Shown: positions 1 through 7,264, numbered from the stretch's first letter. The stretch is DNA of 13,074 nt from Bacteroidales bacterium UBA4417 (GCA_002389705.1 DGQJ01000382.1:1-13074); one strand, 5' to 3'. A program made the numbers and translations. The notes: generated from the letters alone by a model not told the origin.

Positions 1-241
1 TGAAAAATTCGAAGAATGTCATATTCCCGGGGCTATCAGTATTCCTCAGATTGATTTGCCTGATCTTCATCATTTGATTAGCCGCGACATACCTGTTATC
101 ATTTATTGCCTCTACGGCGTTAAAAGCCAGGCACCATATTTATATCTTACCGAAAAACTGAAGTTCCGAAATATCTACGTTCTCGATGGCGGCATCTACC
201 AATGGGCAACAGATATTGATCCAACCATGCCGGTTGCCTGA
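1..241 (+). CDS. Rhodanese-like domain protein, C-terminal fragment (5' end outside window)
   Basis: The open frame enters from the left edge (first full codon at base 2) and ends at TGA 239-241, giving the last 79 residues. The fragment begins with EKFEECHIPGAISIP, the usual rhodanese 'GHIPGA' segment. It then has an active-site loop CLYGVKS with the catalytic-type cysteine at fragment residue 36 (codon 107-109), matching the CxxGx[RK]S pattern. It ends with the typical 'YVLDGGIYQWATD' helix. Rhodaneses carry sulfur as a cysteine persulfide; the physiological acceptor cannot be told here. Whether this is a stand-alone domain or the tail of a larger protein cannot be seen. An internal TTG at 56 is not the real start, because the domain clearly extends upstream of it. 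It converges on the next gene with only 12 bases between the stop codons, and I see no terminator there. Confidence 0.85.
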   Translation, partial: EKFEECHIPGAISIPQIDLPDLHHLISRDIPVIIYCLYGVKSQAPYLYLTEKLKFRNIYVLDGGIYQWATDIDPTMPVA

Positions 242-253
242 AATTGTTCTTCT

Positions 254-1066
254 TTATCCGATATTTATTCCGATTCCCAGCACAGCCCTGTACACTATAA
301 TGGCACCCAGGGTAATTAAAACGAGCCTGTAACTGATATTTATTGATTTGGGCGTTTCCTCGAAATAAAAAACGGGGTAACGGTTTATTCCCCAATACAA
401 AGGCAAAAGCATAAATACCGGCATGAACAAAATCAGCGTATCATAAAGCGAAATTGGGTATTTAATAAATAGCAAAATCACCGTTGAAATGAGAAAAGGA
501 AGCATGAACTGATCCCTGCGAAAAGCCGATCTCATTTTGGGTGAAAGAAAATTAAAATAACTGTTGGCCGAAAACAGGAAAACTTTTACCATACTCATAC
601 CAATACCCAGCAGTATGATCAGTCCAATAAAAAGTATCAGCATTTTTGCGGTATCGGCCAGGTACAAATAGCTCATCACAATACCGAACCCTTCAAAATT
701 AAATGCCCCAATCACAAATGATCCAAAAAGCATAGATATGGAATGCACAAATGCCCATATAAAAAACATTCGCAGTAAACCGTTGTACTCCAGCGCTTTA
801 ATAATTATCACCAAAAATGATACCGAGAGCAGGAACAACAAAATATTTCCCGCGCTGTAAATTACCTTTACCGAATCAAAAGTCCAGGCCTCGGGTTTTA
901 CATTGAACCCTATTCTGTTATAATACAGGGTGTTTGGAATATCAAATGCATTTGATGCAATGATAGTTGCAAACTGGAAAAGCAGGAATACAGTGAGGTA
1001 GGCAAGCAGGTAAAATGCCGTAGAATTCACAACAATGCATAATGAGTCGCGCTTCGCTATATCCAT
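254..1066 (-). CDS. Uncharacterised polytopic inner-membrane protein
   Basis: I do not recognise the family. With the start chosen at 1066 the protein has 270 residues and six or seven predicted membrane helices: about 15-40, 68-90, 96-122, 140-166, a long hydrophobic stretch at 189-228 that could be two helices, and one near the C-terminus. A basic loop (PKMRSAFRRD) follows the fourth helix, and a short polar loop (YFEETPKS) precedes the last. There is no HExxH, DxD or other catalytic motif that I can see. The frame is open up to an ATG at 1141, but those extra 25 codons would translate a terminator hairpin and its T-tract. A -7 promoter element also lies inside that stretch, so the ATG at 1066 (protein starting MDIAKRD) is preferred. 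The gene follows the alpha-oxoamine synthase on the same strand but appears to be transcribed separately. A lipid-related role is only a guess from that neighbour. Confidence 0.75.
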   Translation of the reverse strand: MDIAKRDSLCIVVNSTAFYLLAYLTVFLLFQFATIIASNAFDIPNTLYYNRIGFNVKPEAWTFDSVKVIYSAGNILLFLLSVSFLVIIIKALEYNGLLRMFFIWAFVHSISMLFGSFVIGAFNFEGFGIVMSYLYLADTAKMLILFIGLIILLGIGMSMVKVFLFSANSYFNFLSPKMRSAFRRDQFMLPFLISTVILLFIKYPISLYDTLILFMPVFMLLPLYWGINRYPVFYFEETPKSINISYRLVLITLGAIIVYRAVLGIGINIG

Positions 1067-1101
1067 CTCTTTTAAAATTTCAATCGTATTATAACTTTCG
1101 T

Positions 1102-1133
1102 CAAATATAAAAAAAATGCCCGGTGTAGAACAA
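1102..1133 (-). promoter_or_regulatory. Putative Bacteroidota-type promoter of the membrane-protein gene
   Basis: Read on the minus strand, TATATTTG (plus 1102-1109) matches the Bacteroidota sigma-ABfr -7 consensus TAnnTTTG exactly. A TTG (plus 1131-1133) lies 21 bases upstream at the right distance for the -33 element. Transcription would start near 1095-1098, giving a leader of about 30 bases before the ATG at 1066. The -7 lies in the T-tract, and the -33 in the loop, of the terminator of the preceding gene. This is pattern matching only. Confidence 0.5.
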
Positions 1134-1143
1134 CCAGGCATTT
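1106..1143 (-). terminator. Rho-independent terminator of the alpha-oxoamine synthase gene
   Basis: On the minus strand, AAATGCCTGG and CCGGGCATTT (plus 1134-1143 and 1114-1123) form a 10-pair stem with one G-U wobble and a 10-base loop. A run of T with one late A follows. It begins about 20 bases after the stop codon of the synthase gene. It overlaps the open frame of the next gene upstream of that gene's probable true start. Confidence 0.85.
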
Positions 1144-1162
1144 CGGCGGATTAAAATTGTGG

Positions 1163-2413
1163 TTACAAATTTGAAATGTCAGCAAAAGCTACATTTTTGT
1201 AATCTCCATTTTCGAGTTTAGCATTTATTTCTTTGAATGCTTCAATGGTGTATTTAACATCTTCGAGGGTATGCACCGCGGTAGGTATAAGCCTGAGCAT
1301 AATAATACCTTTGGGAACAACAGGGTATGTAACAATAGAACAGAAGATGTTGTATTTTTCGCGCATTTCAACGGTAATATTTGTTGCTTCAGGAATTGTT
1401 CCGTTGAGCAGTACCGGGGTTACAGGCGATTCGGTATTCCCGATATTAAACCCTGCTTCGCGAAGTCCTTTCTGTAAAGCCTCAACAATTGTCCAGAGTT
1501 TTGTTCGCATTTCTGGTTGTGTACGTATCAGGTCGAGACGCTTTAATGCTCCCATAACCATAGGCATAGGCAGTGATTTGGCAAAAATCTGCGAACGCAT
1601 ATTGTGTTTCAGGTAGTCAATAATAGGCTCAGTAGAAGCAATAAATCCACCGATACCTGCCATTGATTTTGCAAAAGTCCCAAAATACATATCAACTCCG
1701 TCCTGAACGCCAAAATGCTCGTCGGTACCAGCACCGGTCGGACCCATAGTACCAAAACCATGTGCATCGTCAATTAACAGCCTGAAATTGAATTCTTTTT
1801 TAAGCTCAACAATCTCTTTGATTTTTCCGAGATCGCCTGACATCCCATAAACGCCTTCGGTAATTACCAGGATTCCACCGCCGGTTTGTTCAGTGAGTTT
1901 TGTTGCCCTTTCCAACCCTTTGCGAAGGTTTTCCATGTTATTGTGCGGGTATACAAATCGTTTACCTATATGAAGACGCATTCCATCAATAATGCAGGCA
2001 TGGGCTTCGCTGTCGTAAACAATTACATCGTTACGGTCGACCATTGAATCGATAACCGAAATCATTCCCTGGTATCCAAAATTGAACAGGTAAGCAGCGG
2101 GTTTATTCACAAATGCGGCAAGCTCGCGCTCAAGCTGTTCGTGATACAAAGTTTGTCCACTCATCATACGGGCTCCCATGGGAGCAGCCATACCAAAGCG
2201 CGCAGCTGCTTCAGCATCAGCTTTACGAACTTCGGGATGATTTGCCAGACCAAGGTAGTTATTCAGACTCCATACAAGGCGTTCTTTACCCCTGAAAATC
2301 ATCTTATTCCCAATTTCACCTTCAAGTTTGGGAAACATGAAATATCCATCAGCTTGTTTTGCATACATGCCTAATGGGCCTAAATTACGAACACGTTTTT
2401 CAAAAAGATCCAC
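1163..2413 (-). CDS. PLP-dependent alpha-oxoamine synthase (serine palmitoyltransferase / KBL / BioF family)
   Basis: A 416-residue fold-type I PLP enzyme, close to the usual length of about 400. The family joins an amino acid to an acyl-CoA or acyl-ACP with loss of CO2. Family marks include the N-terminal WSLNNYLGLANHPEV segment; SEAHACIIDG with the cofactor-stacking His138; IDDAHGFG at 214-221, with the Asp (D216) that pairs with the PLP ring nitrogen; and GTFAKSMAGIGG with the Schiff-base Lys249. The C-terminal part has the family's conserved arginine segment (IIMLRLIPTAVHT). Candidate products are 3-ketodihydrosphingosine (serine plus palmitoyl-CoA), 2-amino-3-ketobutyrate (glycine plus acetyl-CoA), or a related lipid base. 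The sequence alone does not decide. The start is GTG (minus-strand codon at 2411-2413): a stop lies five codons upstream, the only codons between are AAC, ACT, GAA and ATT, and the next ATG would remove 15 residues. A -7 element lies about 40 bases upstream and a strong terminator lies downstream, so it is probably monocistronic. Confidence 0.88.
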   Translation of the reverse strand: MDLFEKRVRNLGPLGMYAKQADGYFMFPKLEGEIGNKMIFRGKERLVWSLNNYLGLANHPEVRKADAEAAARFGMAAPMGARMMSGQTLYHEQLERELAAFVNKPAAYLFNFGYQGMISVIDSMVDRNDVIVYDSEAHACIIDGMRLHIGKRFVYPHNNMENLRKGLERATKLTEQTGGGILVITEGVYGMSGDLGKIKEIVELKKEFNFRLLIDDAHGFGTMGPTGAGTDEHFGVQDGVDMYFGTFAKSMAGIGGFIASTEPIIDYLKHNMRSQIFAKSLPMPMVMGALKRLDLIRTQPEMRTKLWTIVEALQKGLREAGFNIGNTESPVTPVLLNGTIPEATNITVEMREKYNIFCSIVTYPVVPKGIIMLRLIPTAVHTLEDVKYTIEAFKEINAKLENGDYKNVAFADISNL

Positions 2414-2453
2414 AATTTCAGTGTTTTAAGTTAATATATTTATTTTCGTGCTG

Positions 2454-2461
2454 CAAAACTA
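2454..2461 (-). promoter_or_regulatory. Putative -7 element for the alpha-oxoamine synthase gene
   Basis: Minus-strand TAGTTTTG matches TAnnTTTG. Transcription would start near 2447-2450, about 35 bases before the GTG at 2413. I see no good -33 TTTG at the expected distance. It lies back to back with the photolyase promoter candidate. Confidence 0.4.
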
Positions 2462-2533
2462 CTAAACTTTATAAGAAGGAAGATTGTTTCTTGACAACTA
2501 TTTAGCAAAAGCCTTTAAAAAAGCTGAAAATTA

Positions 2534-2541
2534 TATCTTTG
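2534..2541 (+). promoter_or_regulatory. Putative -7 element immediately before the photolyase start
   Basis: TATCTTTG matches TAnnTTTG exactly and ends five bases before the ATG at 2547. With the usual 4-7 base distance from the -7 element, transcription would start at or next to the start codon, so the mRNA would have almost no leader. No clear -33 element is visible at 19-21 bases upstream. Confidence 0.45.
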
Positions 2542-2546
2542 CCTTT

Positions 2547-3866
2547 ATGAAACAAAATGACCCTATAGTAGTATTCTGGTTCAGGCGCGATCTTCGTATT
2601 CACGACAATACGGCATTGTTTCATGCCCTTACATCAGGCTTAAAGGTTCTGCCAGTTTTTATTTTCGATACCGAAATCCTGAGAAGCCTTCCCTGCGATG
2701 ATAAACGAGTAAGCTTTATTTCCCAATCACTACAGAATATTAACAACCAATTGGCTGCTCAAAATACGGGTATACGAATTTATAGTGGTGCGCCTGTTGA
2801 TGTTTTCAGGCAAATATCTGATTCATATAACATTCAGATGGTTTTTGCCAACCACGATTACGAACCTTATGCTATTGAACGCGACCAGAAGGTGCAAGCG
2901 TTACTTTCAGAAAAAGGGATATCTTTTCGCACTTTCAAGGACCAGGTTATCTTTGAGAAAAGCGATGTTGTCAAGCCCGGCGGCGATCCCTACACTGTTT
3001 TTACACCATATAGCCATCGTTGGCTCGAAAAACTCAATAACTCCGCTGAATCCCTGAATCGAATGGAATCAGTGAATTTCCTGTACAACCTGCTTCCAGT
3101 AGAAAATGACAATTCATTTCACCTGGATGATATTGGGTTTAATGAAACTAAAAACATTTTTGAACCTTTTCAACTTAATAAAACACAGCTTAAATCCTAC
3201 GATAAAACACGCAATTACCCGGCGCTTGATTCAACAAGCAGGGCAGGAGTGCATCTTCGGTTTGGAACTATAAGTATCAGGGAAATGGTTTCAGAAGCCC
3301 GTAACCTGAATGAAGCCTGGCTGAATGAACTGATCTGGCGCGAATTTTTCATGCAGATACTCTGGCATTTCCCGTATGTAGTTCATGAGCCATTCAAACC
3401 AAAGTACAGGTTTATACGCTGGCAAAATGATGAAAAACTTTTCGAATGCTGGTGCAAGGGAATGACCGGGTTTCCGCTGGTGGATGCCGGAATGCGCGAA
3501 TTAAATGCTACCGGTTTTATGCATAACCGGGTGCGGATGGTTACTGCCAGTTTCCTTGTAAAGCATTTGCTGGTGACCTGGCAATGGGGCGAGGCATATT
3601 TTGCAGCAAAACTTCTTGATTTTGATTTGTCGGCAAACAATGGCAACTGGCAGTGGGTGGCCGGAACAGGATGCGATGCAGTTCCCTATTTCAGGATATT
3701 TAATCCTGCCTCACAGGCTTCAAAATTTGATGAGCAGGGCATGTATACCAGAAATTGGGTGCCCGAACTGGGCACAGCATCGTACCTGAAACCGGTGGTT
3801 GATCACGAAACAGCCCGTACGCGATGCCTCGAAACCTATAAAACAGCCCTGCAACATGGCTTTTAA
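2547..3866 (+). CDS. phrB: Deoxyribodipyrimidine photolyase (class I, CPD-type)
   Basis: The protein would use blue light and reduced FAD to split cyclobutane pyrimidine dimers in DNA. It has 439 residues from the ATG at 2547, slightly shorter than the 470 or so usual in the family. The N-terminal photolyase domain starts with VVFWFRRDLRIHDN. The FAD-binding half contains GVHLRFGTIS from residue 234, LIWREFF, MTGFPLVDAGMREL, and the signature ANNGNWQW around 363-370 followed by YFRIFNP. The tryptophan electron chain seems intact at W302, W345 and W368 (E. coli W306, W359 and W382 by motif alignment). The Asn in ANNGNW favours a true CPD photolyase over a cryptochrome. The frame can be opened upstream from a TTG at 2484, but those 21 extra residues fall in the promoter region and lie before the normal N-terminus, so 2547 is preferred. 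The antenna pigment cannot be told. The gene is divergent from the synthase and followed by bamD after 79 bases. Confidence 0.93.
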   Translation: MKQNDPIVVFWFRRDLRIHDNTALFHALTSGLKVLPVFIFDTEILRSLPCDDKRVSFISQSLQNINNQLAAQNTGIRIYSGAPVDVFRQISDSYNIQMVFANHDYEPYAIERDQKVQALLSEKGISFRTFKDQVIFEKSDVVKPGGDPYTVFTPYSHRWLEKLNNSAESLNRMESVNFLYNLLPVENDNSFHLDDIGFNETKNIFEPFQLNKTQLKSYDKTRNYPALDSTSRAGVHLRFGTISIREMVSEARNLNEAWLNELIWREFFMQILWHFPYVVHEPFKPKYRFIRWQNDEKLFECWCKGMTGFPLVDAGMRELNATGFMHNRVRMVTASFLVKHLLVTWQWGEAYFAAKLLDFDLSANNGNWQWVAGTGCDAVPYFRIFNPASQASKFDEQGMYTRNWVPELGTASYLKPVVDHETARTRCLETYKTALQHGF

Positions 3867-3909
3867 TAACTTTTAACTAAATAGCAGGGATGTACTATAT
3901 GTATAAATG

Positions 3910-3941
3910 TTTCATAATTTCGGTTAAAATGTTTACTTTTG
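3910..3941 (+). promoter_or_regulatory. Putative promoter of the bamD operon
   Basis: TACTTTTG (3934-3941) matches TAnnTTTG. TTTC at 3910-3913, 20 bases upstream, is one base from the -33 TTTG. The -7 element ends only four bases before the bamD ATG at 3946, again predicting a nearly leaderless transcript. Confidence 0.5.
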
Positions 3942-3945
3942 CGGC

Positions 3946-4740
3946 ATGATCAGAAAACCGGTTATCTTTCTAGTTTTGATGTTATCAGTTACGATGATAT
4001 CATGCAGCTCATTTCAAAAACTTTTGAAAAGCTCGGATAATGAACTCAAGTACACAAAAGCTGTTGAGTATTATGAAAAAGGGAAATATTCGCCCGCCCA
4101 GCAACTGTTCGAGCAAATTCAATCATTTTATAAAGGAACTGATAAGGCTGAAAAAATAGCATTTTATACCGCCAACTGTTATTACAAACAAAAAGATTAT
4201 ATACTTGGCGGTTATTACTTCAAATCATTTTCAACCAATTTCTCGACCAGCCAGTACGCCGAAGAAGCGCTCTATATGAGTGCCTATTGCAATTACCTGG
4301 AATCGCCACGTTCATCGCTTGATCAAACTTCGACAAACGAAGCGATATCCTCATTGCAGTTGTTTATCAGCCAGTACCCCAAAAGCAGCCGGATTCCAGA
4401 ATGCAATAAACTGATTGATGAACTTCGTTCGAAACTTGAAAAGAAGGATATTGACATTGCGATGCTTTATTATAAAATGGCGGATTATAAGGCATCGATT
4501 GTATCGCTTAACAATGTGCTGAAGGACTATCCCGATACCAAATCGAAAGAACTGATTCTGTACTCTATACTTGACGCCAAATATCAATATGCGGTAAACA
4601 GTATCTCCGAAAAAAGACAGGAGCGCATGCAGGCAGCTTCCGATGCGTATGACGAACTGGCTGCCGGATTCCCGGTAGGTGAATACAGCGAAAAAGCCCT
4701 CAGTATTAAAAAGAATATTTCAGAAGAATTAGGAAATTAA
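3946..4740 (+). CDS. bamD: Outer membrane protein assembly factor BamD (TPR lipoprotein)
   Basis: A 264-residue lipoprotein of the BAM complex, which inserts beta-barrel proteins into the outer membrane. The first 20 residues form a lipoprotein signal: a basic start (MIRKP), a hydrophobic core, then MISC with the lipidated Cys20. The lipobox has Met instead of the usual Leu at -3. The rest is tetratricopeptide-like helix pairs, for example AVEYYEKGKYSPAQQLFEQI, then YYKQKDYILGGYYF, and a later pair around MADYKASIVSLNNVLKDYP. This is the YfiO/BamD arrangement of about five TPRs. The length is near the family norm. It heads an apparent operon with rpoZ (24-base gap), coaBC and the DUF4835 gene. 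This order is common in Bacteroidota and supports the call. Confidence 0.92.
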   Translation: MIRKPVIFLVLMLSVTMISCSSFQKLLKSSDNELKYTKAVEYYEKGKYSPAQQLFEQIQSFYKGTDKAEKIAFYTANCYYKQKDYILGGYYFKSFSTNFSTSQYAEEALYMSAYCNYLESPRSSLDQTSTNEAISSLQLFISQYPKSSRIPECNKLIDELRSKLEKKDIDIAMLYYKMADYKASIVSLNNVLKDYPDTKSKELILYSILDAKYQYAVNSISEKRQERMQAASDAYDELAAGFPVGEYSEKALSIKKNISEELGN

Positions 4741-4764
4741 TTTACGAAACATACAAATAACCAT

Positions 4765-5100
4765 ATGGATATCAAAAAGTTAAAAATTGAGTCTACCACG
4801 ATAACCCGAAACATGTCGGAGCTTAATGATCCTACAGAAAACATATACGAAACTGTAGCCATTATTGCAAAACGAGCAAACCAGATTTCGCAGGAAATCA
4901 AAGAAGAACTGAACTCTAAAATTGAAGAGTTTGCTACTCCCAGCGATAACCTGGAAGAAGTATTCGAAAACCGCGAACAGATAGAACTGGCTAAATATTA
5001 CGAGAATCTTCCAAAGCCAACCTTAATCGCAACCAACGAATTTCTGAAAGATCAGATTTTCTCGCGCAACCCGCTTAAGGAAAAAGAAAATAACTGGTAG
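4765..5100 (+). CDS. rpoZ: DNA-directed RNA polymerase omega subunit, Bacteroidota type
   Basis: A 111-residue small subunit that binds the C-terminal part of beta-prime and helps RNA polymerase assemble. The key segment is NIYETVAIIAKRANQIS (about residues 26-42), the conserved helix of the RpoZ/Rpb6 family. Typical of the Bacteroidota form are a longer N-terminus rich in Ser and Thr and an acidic, charged C-terminal half. That half includes SDNLEEVFENREQIELAKYYENLPKP. It starts 24 bases after bamD and ends 19 bases before coaBC, so it is almost certainly cotranscribed. I see no promoter of its own. Confidence 0.92.
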   Translation: MDIKKLKIESTTITRNMSELNDPTENIYETVAIIAKRANQISQEIKEELNSKIEEFATPSDNLEEVFENREQIELAKYYENLPKPTLIATNEFLKDQIFSRNPLKEKENNW

Positions 5101-5119
5101 TATTTGCTGCTATTGACGG

Positions 5120-6319
5120 ATGTTACAAGGTAAAAAAATACTGGTTGGAATTACCGGTGGAATTGCTGCATATAAAATTCCATTTCTGATCCGTCTTCTT
5201 ATAAAGGAGGGGGCTTCGGTTAAGGTTGTTATGACAGCCGAGGCCTGTAATTTTGTTACCCCGCTTACGCTTTCAGCACTTTCGCAGAACCCTGTTGCTA
5301 TTGAGCCCTTCAGCCCTGCCGACGGTACATGGCATAGCCATATCGAGTTGGGAAGCTGGGCCGATGCTTTTGTTATTGCACCCTTAACGGCAAATACAAT
5401 GGCTAAAATGGCCAATGGTATTACCGATAGTTTGTTGCTGGCTACTTACCTGGCTGCGCGTTGCCCTGTATTCTATGCGCCATCAATGGATGTTGATATG
5501 TATCACCACCATACCACTCAGCAAAATATAAATACACTGAAGGCTCATGGCAACATCCTCATTGCCCCGCATTCTGGTGAACTTGCAAGTGGATTAACAG
5601 GCATGGGGCGCCTGGAAGAACCACAGAAAATTGTTGAAATACTGGCCGCTTTTTTTGGAAAACAGCTTTCACTATCCGGTAAAAACGTACTGATTTCGAG
5701 TGGACCGACTGTTGAGCCAATTGATCCGGTGAGATATATCAGCAACCACTCTTCCGGCCAGATGGGAAATGCCCTGGCACTCGAAGCTGCCAGGCGCGGA
5801 GCAAAAGTAACGCTCGTGTTGGGACCTGTTGCAGAATACCCTCAACACCCTTCTATTCAGGTAGTTCACGTTATAACTGCCGCCGAAATGTATAAGGCTT
5901 GTACCGATAATTTTTCATCGGCTCATATCGCCATTATGGCTGCAGCCGTTGCTGATTTTACTCCTGAACAACCCGAAAAAGAAAAGATTAAAAAAACAGG
6001 AGATGATTTCCGGCTCGCACTGGTGAAAACCCTTGATATTCTTGCTGAACTGGGCAAATGCAAAACAAAAGGACAATTCCTGGTTGGTTTTGCCCTGGAG
6101 ACCAACAATGAAGTTGAAAATGCAATGCATAAGCTGCATACGAAAAACCTTGATTTCATCGTTCTTAATTCACTGAAAGATGAAGGATCCGGTTTCGGAG
6201 TTGCTACCAATAAAATCAGAATTATCGACAAGGATCATTCGATTACCGAATTTAGCTTAAAATCAAAACCTGAAGTAGCTGCCGATATTCTGGATGCTGT
6301 TCAGAACAGATTAGTTTAG
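5120..6319 (+). CDS. coaBC: Bifunctional phosphopantothenoylcysteine decarboxylase / phosphopantothenate-cysteine ligase
   Basis: A cytosolic enzyme of 399 residues for two steps of coenzyme A synthesis: CTP-dependent joining of 4'-phosphopantothenate to cysteine, then FMN-dependent decarboxylation to 4'-phosphopantetheine. The N-terminal CoaC domain (about 1-180) has the flavoprotein start ILVGITGGIAAYK, the catalytic His74 in SHIELGSWAD, and APSMDVDMY in place of the classic PAMNxxMW. The CoaB domain (about 185-399) has SSGPTVEPIDPVRYISNHSSG, AAAVADF and GFALET. The substrate-flap segment reads GELASGLTGMGR. Ser157 therefore stands where E. coli CoaC has its active-site cysteine (ACG). This may be normal for the phylum; see the finding. 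The gene lies in the bamD operon, 21 bases before the DUF4835 gene. Confidence 0.94.
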   Translation: MLQGKKILVGITGGIAAYKIPFLIRLLIKEGASVKVVMTAEACNFVTPLTLSALSQNPVAIEPFSPADGTWHSHIELGSWADAFVIAPLTANTMAKMANGITDSLLLATYLAARCPVFYAPSMDVDMYHHHTTQQNINTLKAHGNILIAPHSGELASGLTGMGRLEEPQKIVEILAAFFGKQLSLSGKNVLISSGPTVEPIDPVRYISNHSSGQMGNALALEAARRGAKVTLVLGPVAEYPQHPSIQVVHVITAAEMYKACTDNFSSAHIAIMAAAVADFTPEQPEKEKIKKTGDDFRLALVKTLDILAELGKCKTKGQFLVGFALETNNEVENAMHKLHTKNLDFIVLNSLKDEGSGFGVATNKIRIIDKDHSITEFSLKSKPEVAADILDAVQNRLV

Positions 6320-6340
6320 TTCAATCACATAAGCCCATAC

Positions 6341-7243
6341 ATGTTCCGTAAACTGACTGTTTTACTTTTTACCTGCCTGCCTGCCCTGGTTTCGGCTCAG
6401 GAATTTATGTGCCAGGTTTCGGTTAATGCGGCGCAGGTAGAAGGATCGGAGAAAAAAGTTTTTCAAACACTGCAAACAGCTGTTTACGAATTTATAAACA
6501 ACCGCAAATGGACCAATTACGTTTACAGGCCCGAAGAACGGATTGAATGTTCAATGCTTATTACCATTACCGAACGCGTATCGAGCGACCAGTTCAAAGG
6601 CAGAATAAATGTAGTACTTCAGCGGCCTGTTTATAAAACATCGTACAATACCAACCTGTTAAACCTGGTTGATAAGGATTTCGATTTCAAATATGTTGAA
6701 CTTGAGCCGCTGGAATATAACGATGATGTTTATACTTCGAACCTGACCTCGATGGTGGCTTATTATCTGTATATCATGTTGGGTCTTGATGCCGACTCAT
6801 TTACAAAATTTGGCGGAACACCTTATTATGAAAAAGCAAGAGGAGTGGTGAATGCCGCCCAAAATTCACCCGAGCGAGGCTGGAAAAGTTTTGAAAGCCA
6901 GAAAAACCGGTTCTGGCTTGTTGAGAACCTGATGAATAATACGTATAGTGCTTACCGCGAAGGTTTATATTCGTACCACAGGCTTGGGCTCGACCTGATG
7001 TCGGAAAATATGGACTTGGGCCGATCGGGAATAAATGATTGCCTGGAGGATGTTCAGAAAGTGAACCGCGAAAAAACCGGGCTGTATATTACCCAGGTGT
7101 TTATTGATGCCAAAAACGAAGAAATAATCAATATTTATTCGCAGGCCGCACCCATGGATAAAACCAAGACTGTGAATATCATGAAGGAAATTGATCCTGC
7201 TAACGGATCAAAGTATCAGCAGATCATGCAATCACCCAGGTAA
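6341..7243 (+). CDS. porD: DUF4835 / PorD-like exported protein
   Basis: A 300-residue exported protein. Residues 1-19 form a Sec signal peptide (basic MFRK, hydrophobic core, likely cleavage after LVSA, leaving Gln-Glu at the mature N-terminus). The mature part starts with EFMCQVSVNAAQVEGSEKKV and contains repeated alternating-hydrophobic segments. Conserved-looking blocks are ECSMLITITERVS and MVAYYLYIMLGLDADSF. The family is Bacteroidota-specific and usually lies between coaBC and recN, as it does here. From memory, it includes PorD, one of the proteins reported to matter for type IX secretion in Porphyromonas gingivalis. The biochemical role is unknown, and the porD symbol is a family-level assignment. 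No TPR, enzyme motif or transmembrane anchor is visible beyond the signal peptide. Confidence 0.82.
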   Translation: MFRKLTVLLFTCLPALVSAQEFMCQVSVNAAQVEGSEKKVFQTLQTAVYEFINNRKWTNYVYRPEERIECSMLITITERVSSDQFKGRINVVLQRPVYKTSYNTNLLNLVDKDFDFKYVELEPLEYNDDVYTSNLTSMVAYYLYIMLGLDADSFTKFGGTPYYEKARGVVNAAQNSPERGWKSFESQKNRFWLVENLMNNTYSAYREGLYSYHRLGLDLMSENMDLGRSGINDCLEDVQKVNREKTGLYITQVFIDAKNEEIINIYSQAAPMDKTKTVNIMKEIDPANGSKYQQIMQSPR

Positions 7244-7264
7244 GTTTTTTCTCTGCATTTTTAT

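Noticed and set aside
1067..1141. N-terminal 25 codons of the minus-strand membrane-protein frame, starting at an ATG at 1141
   Set aside because: They translate a terminator stem and T-tract and contain the -7 promoter element; the ATG at 1066 gives a more credible start.
1233..1616. 127-codon plus-strand open frame inside the alpha-oxoamine synthase gene
   Set aside because: A shadow of a well-conserved enzyme gene in another frame; low-complexity composition and no family resemblance.
2484..2546. TTG-started N-terminal extension of the photolyase
   Set aside because: It lies before the normal photolyase N-terminus and overlaps the promoter element; the ATG at 2547 fits the family.
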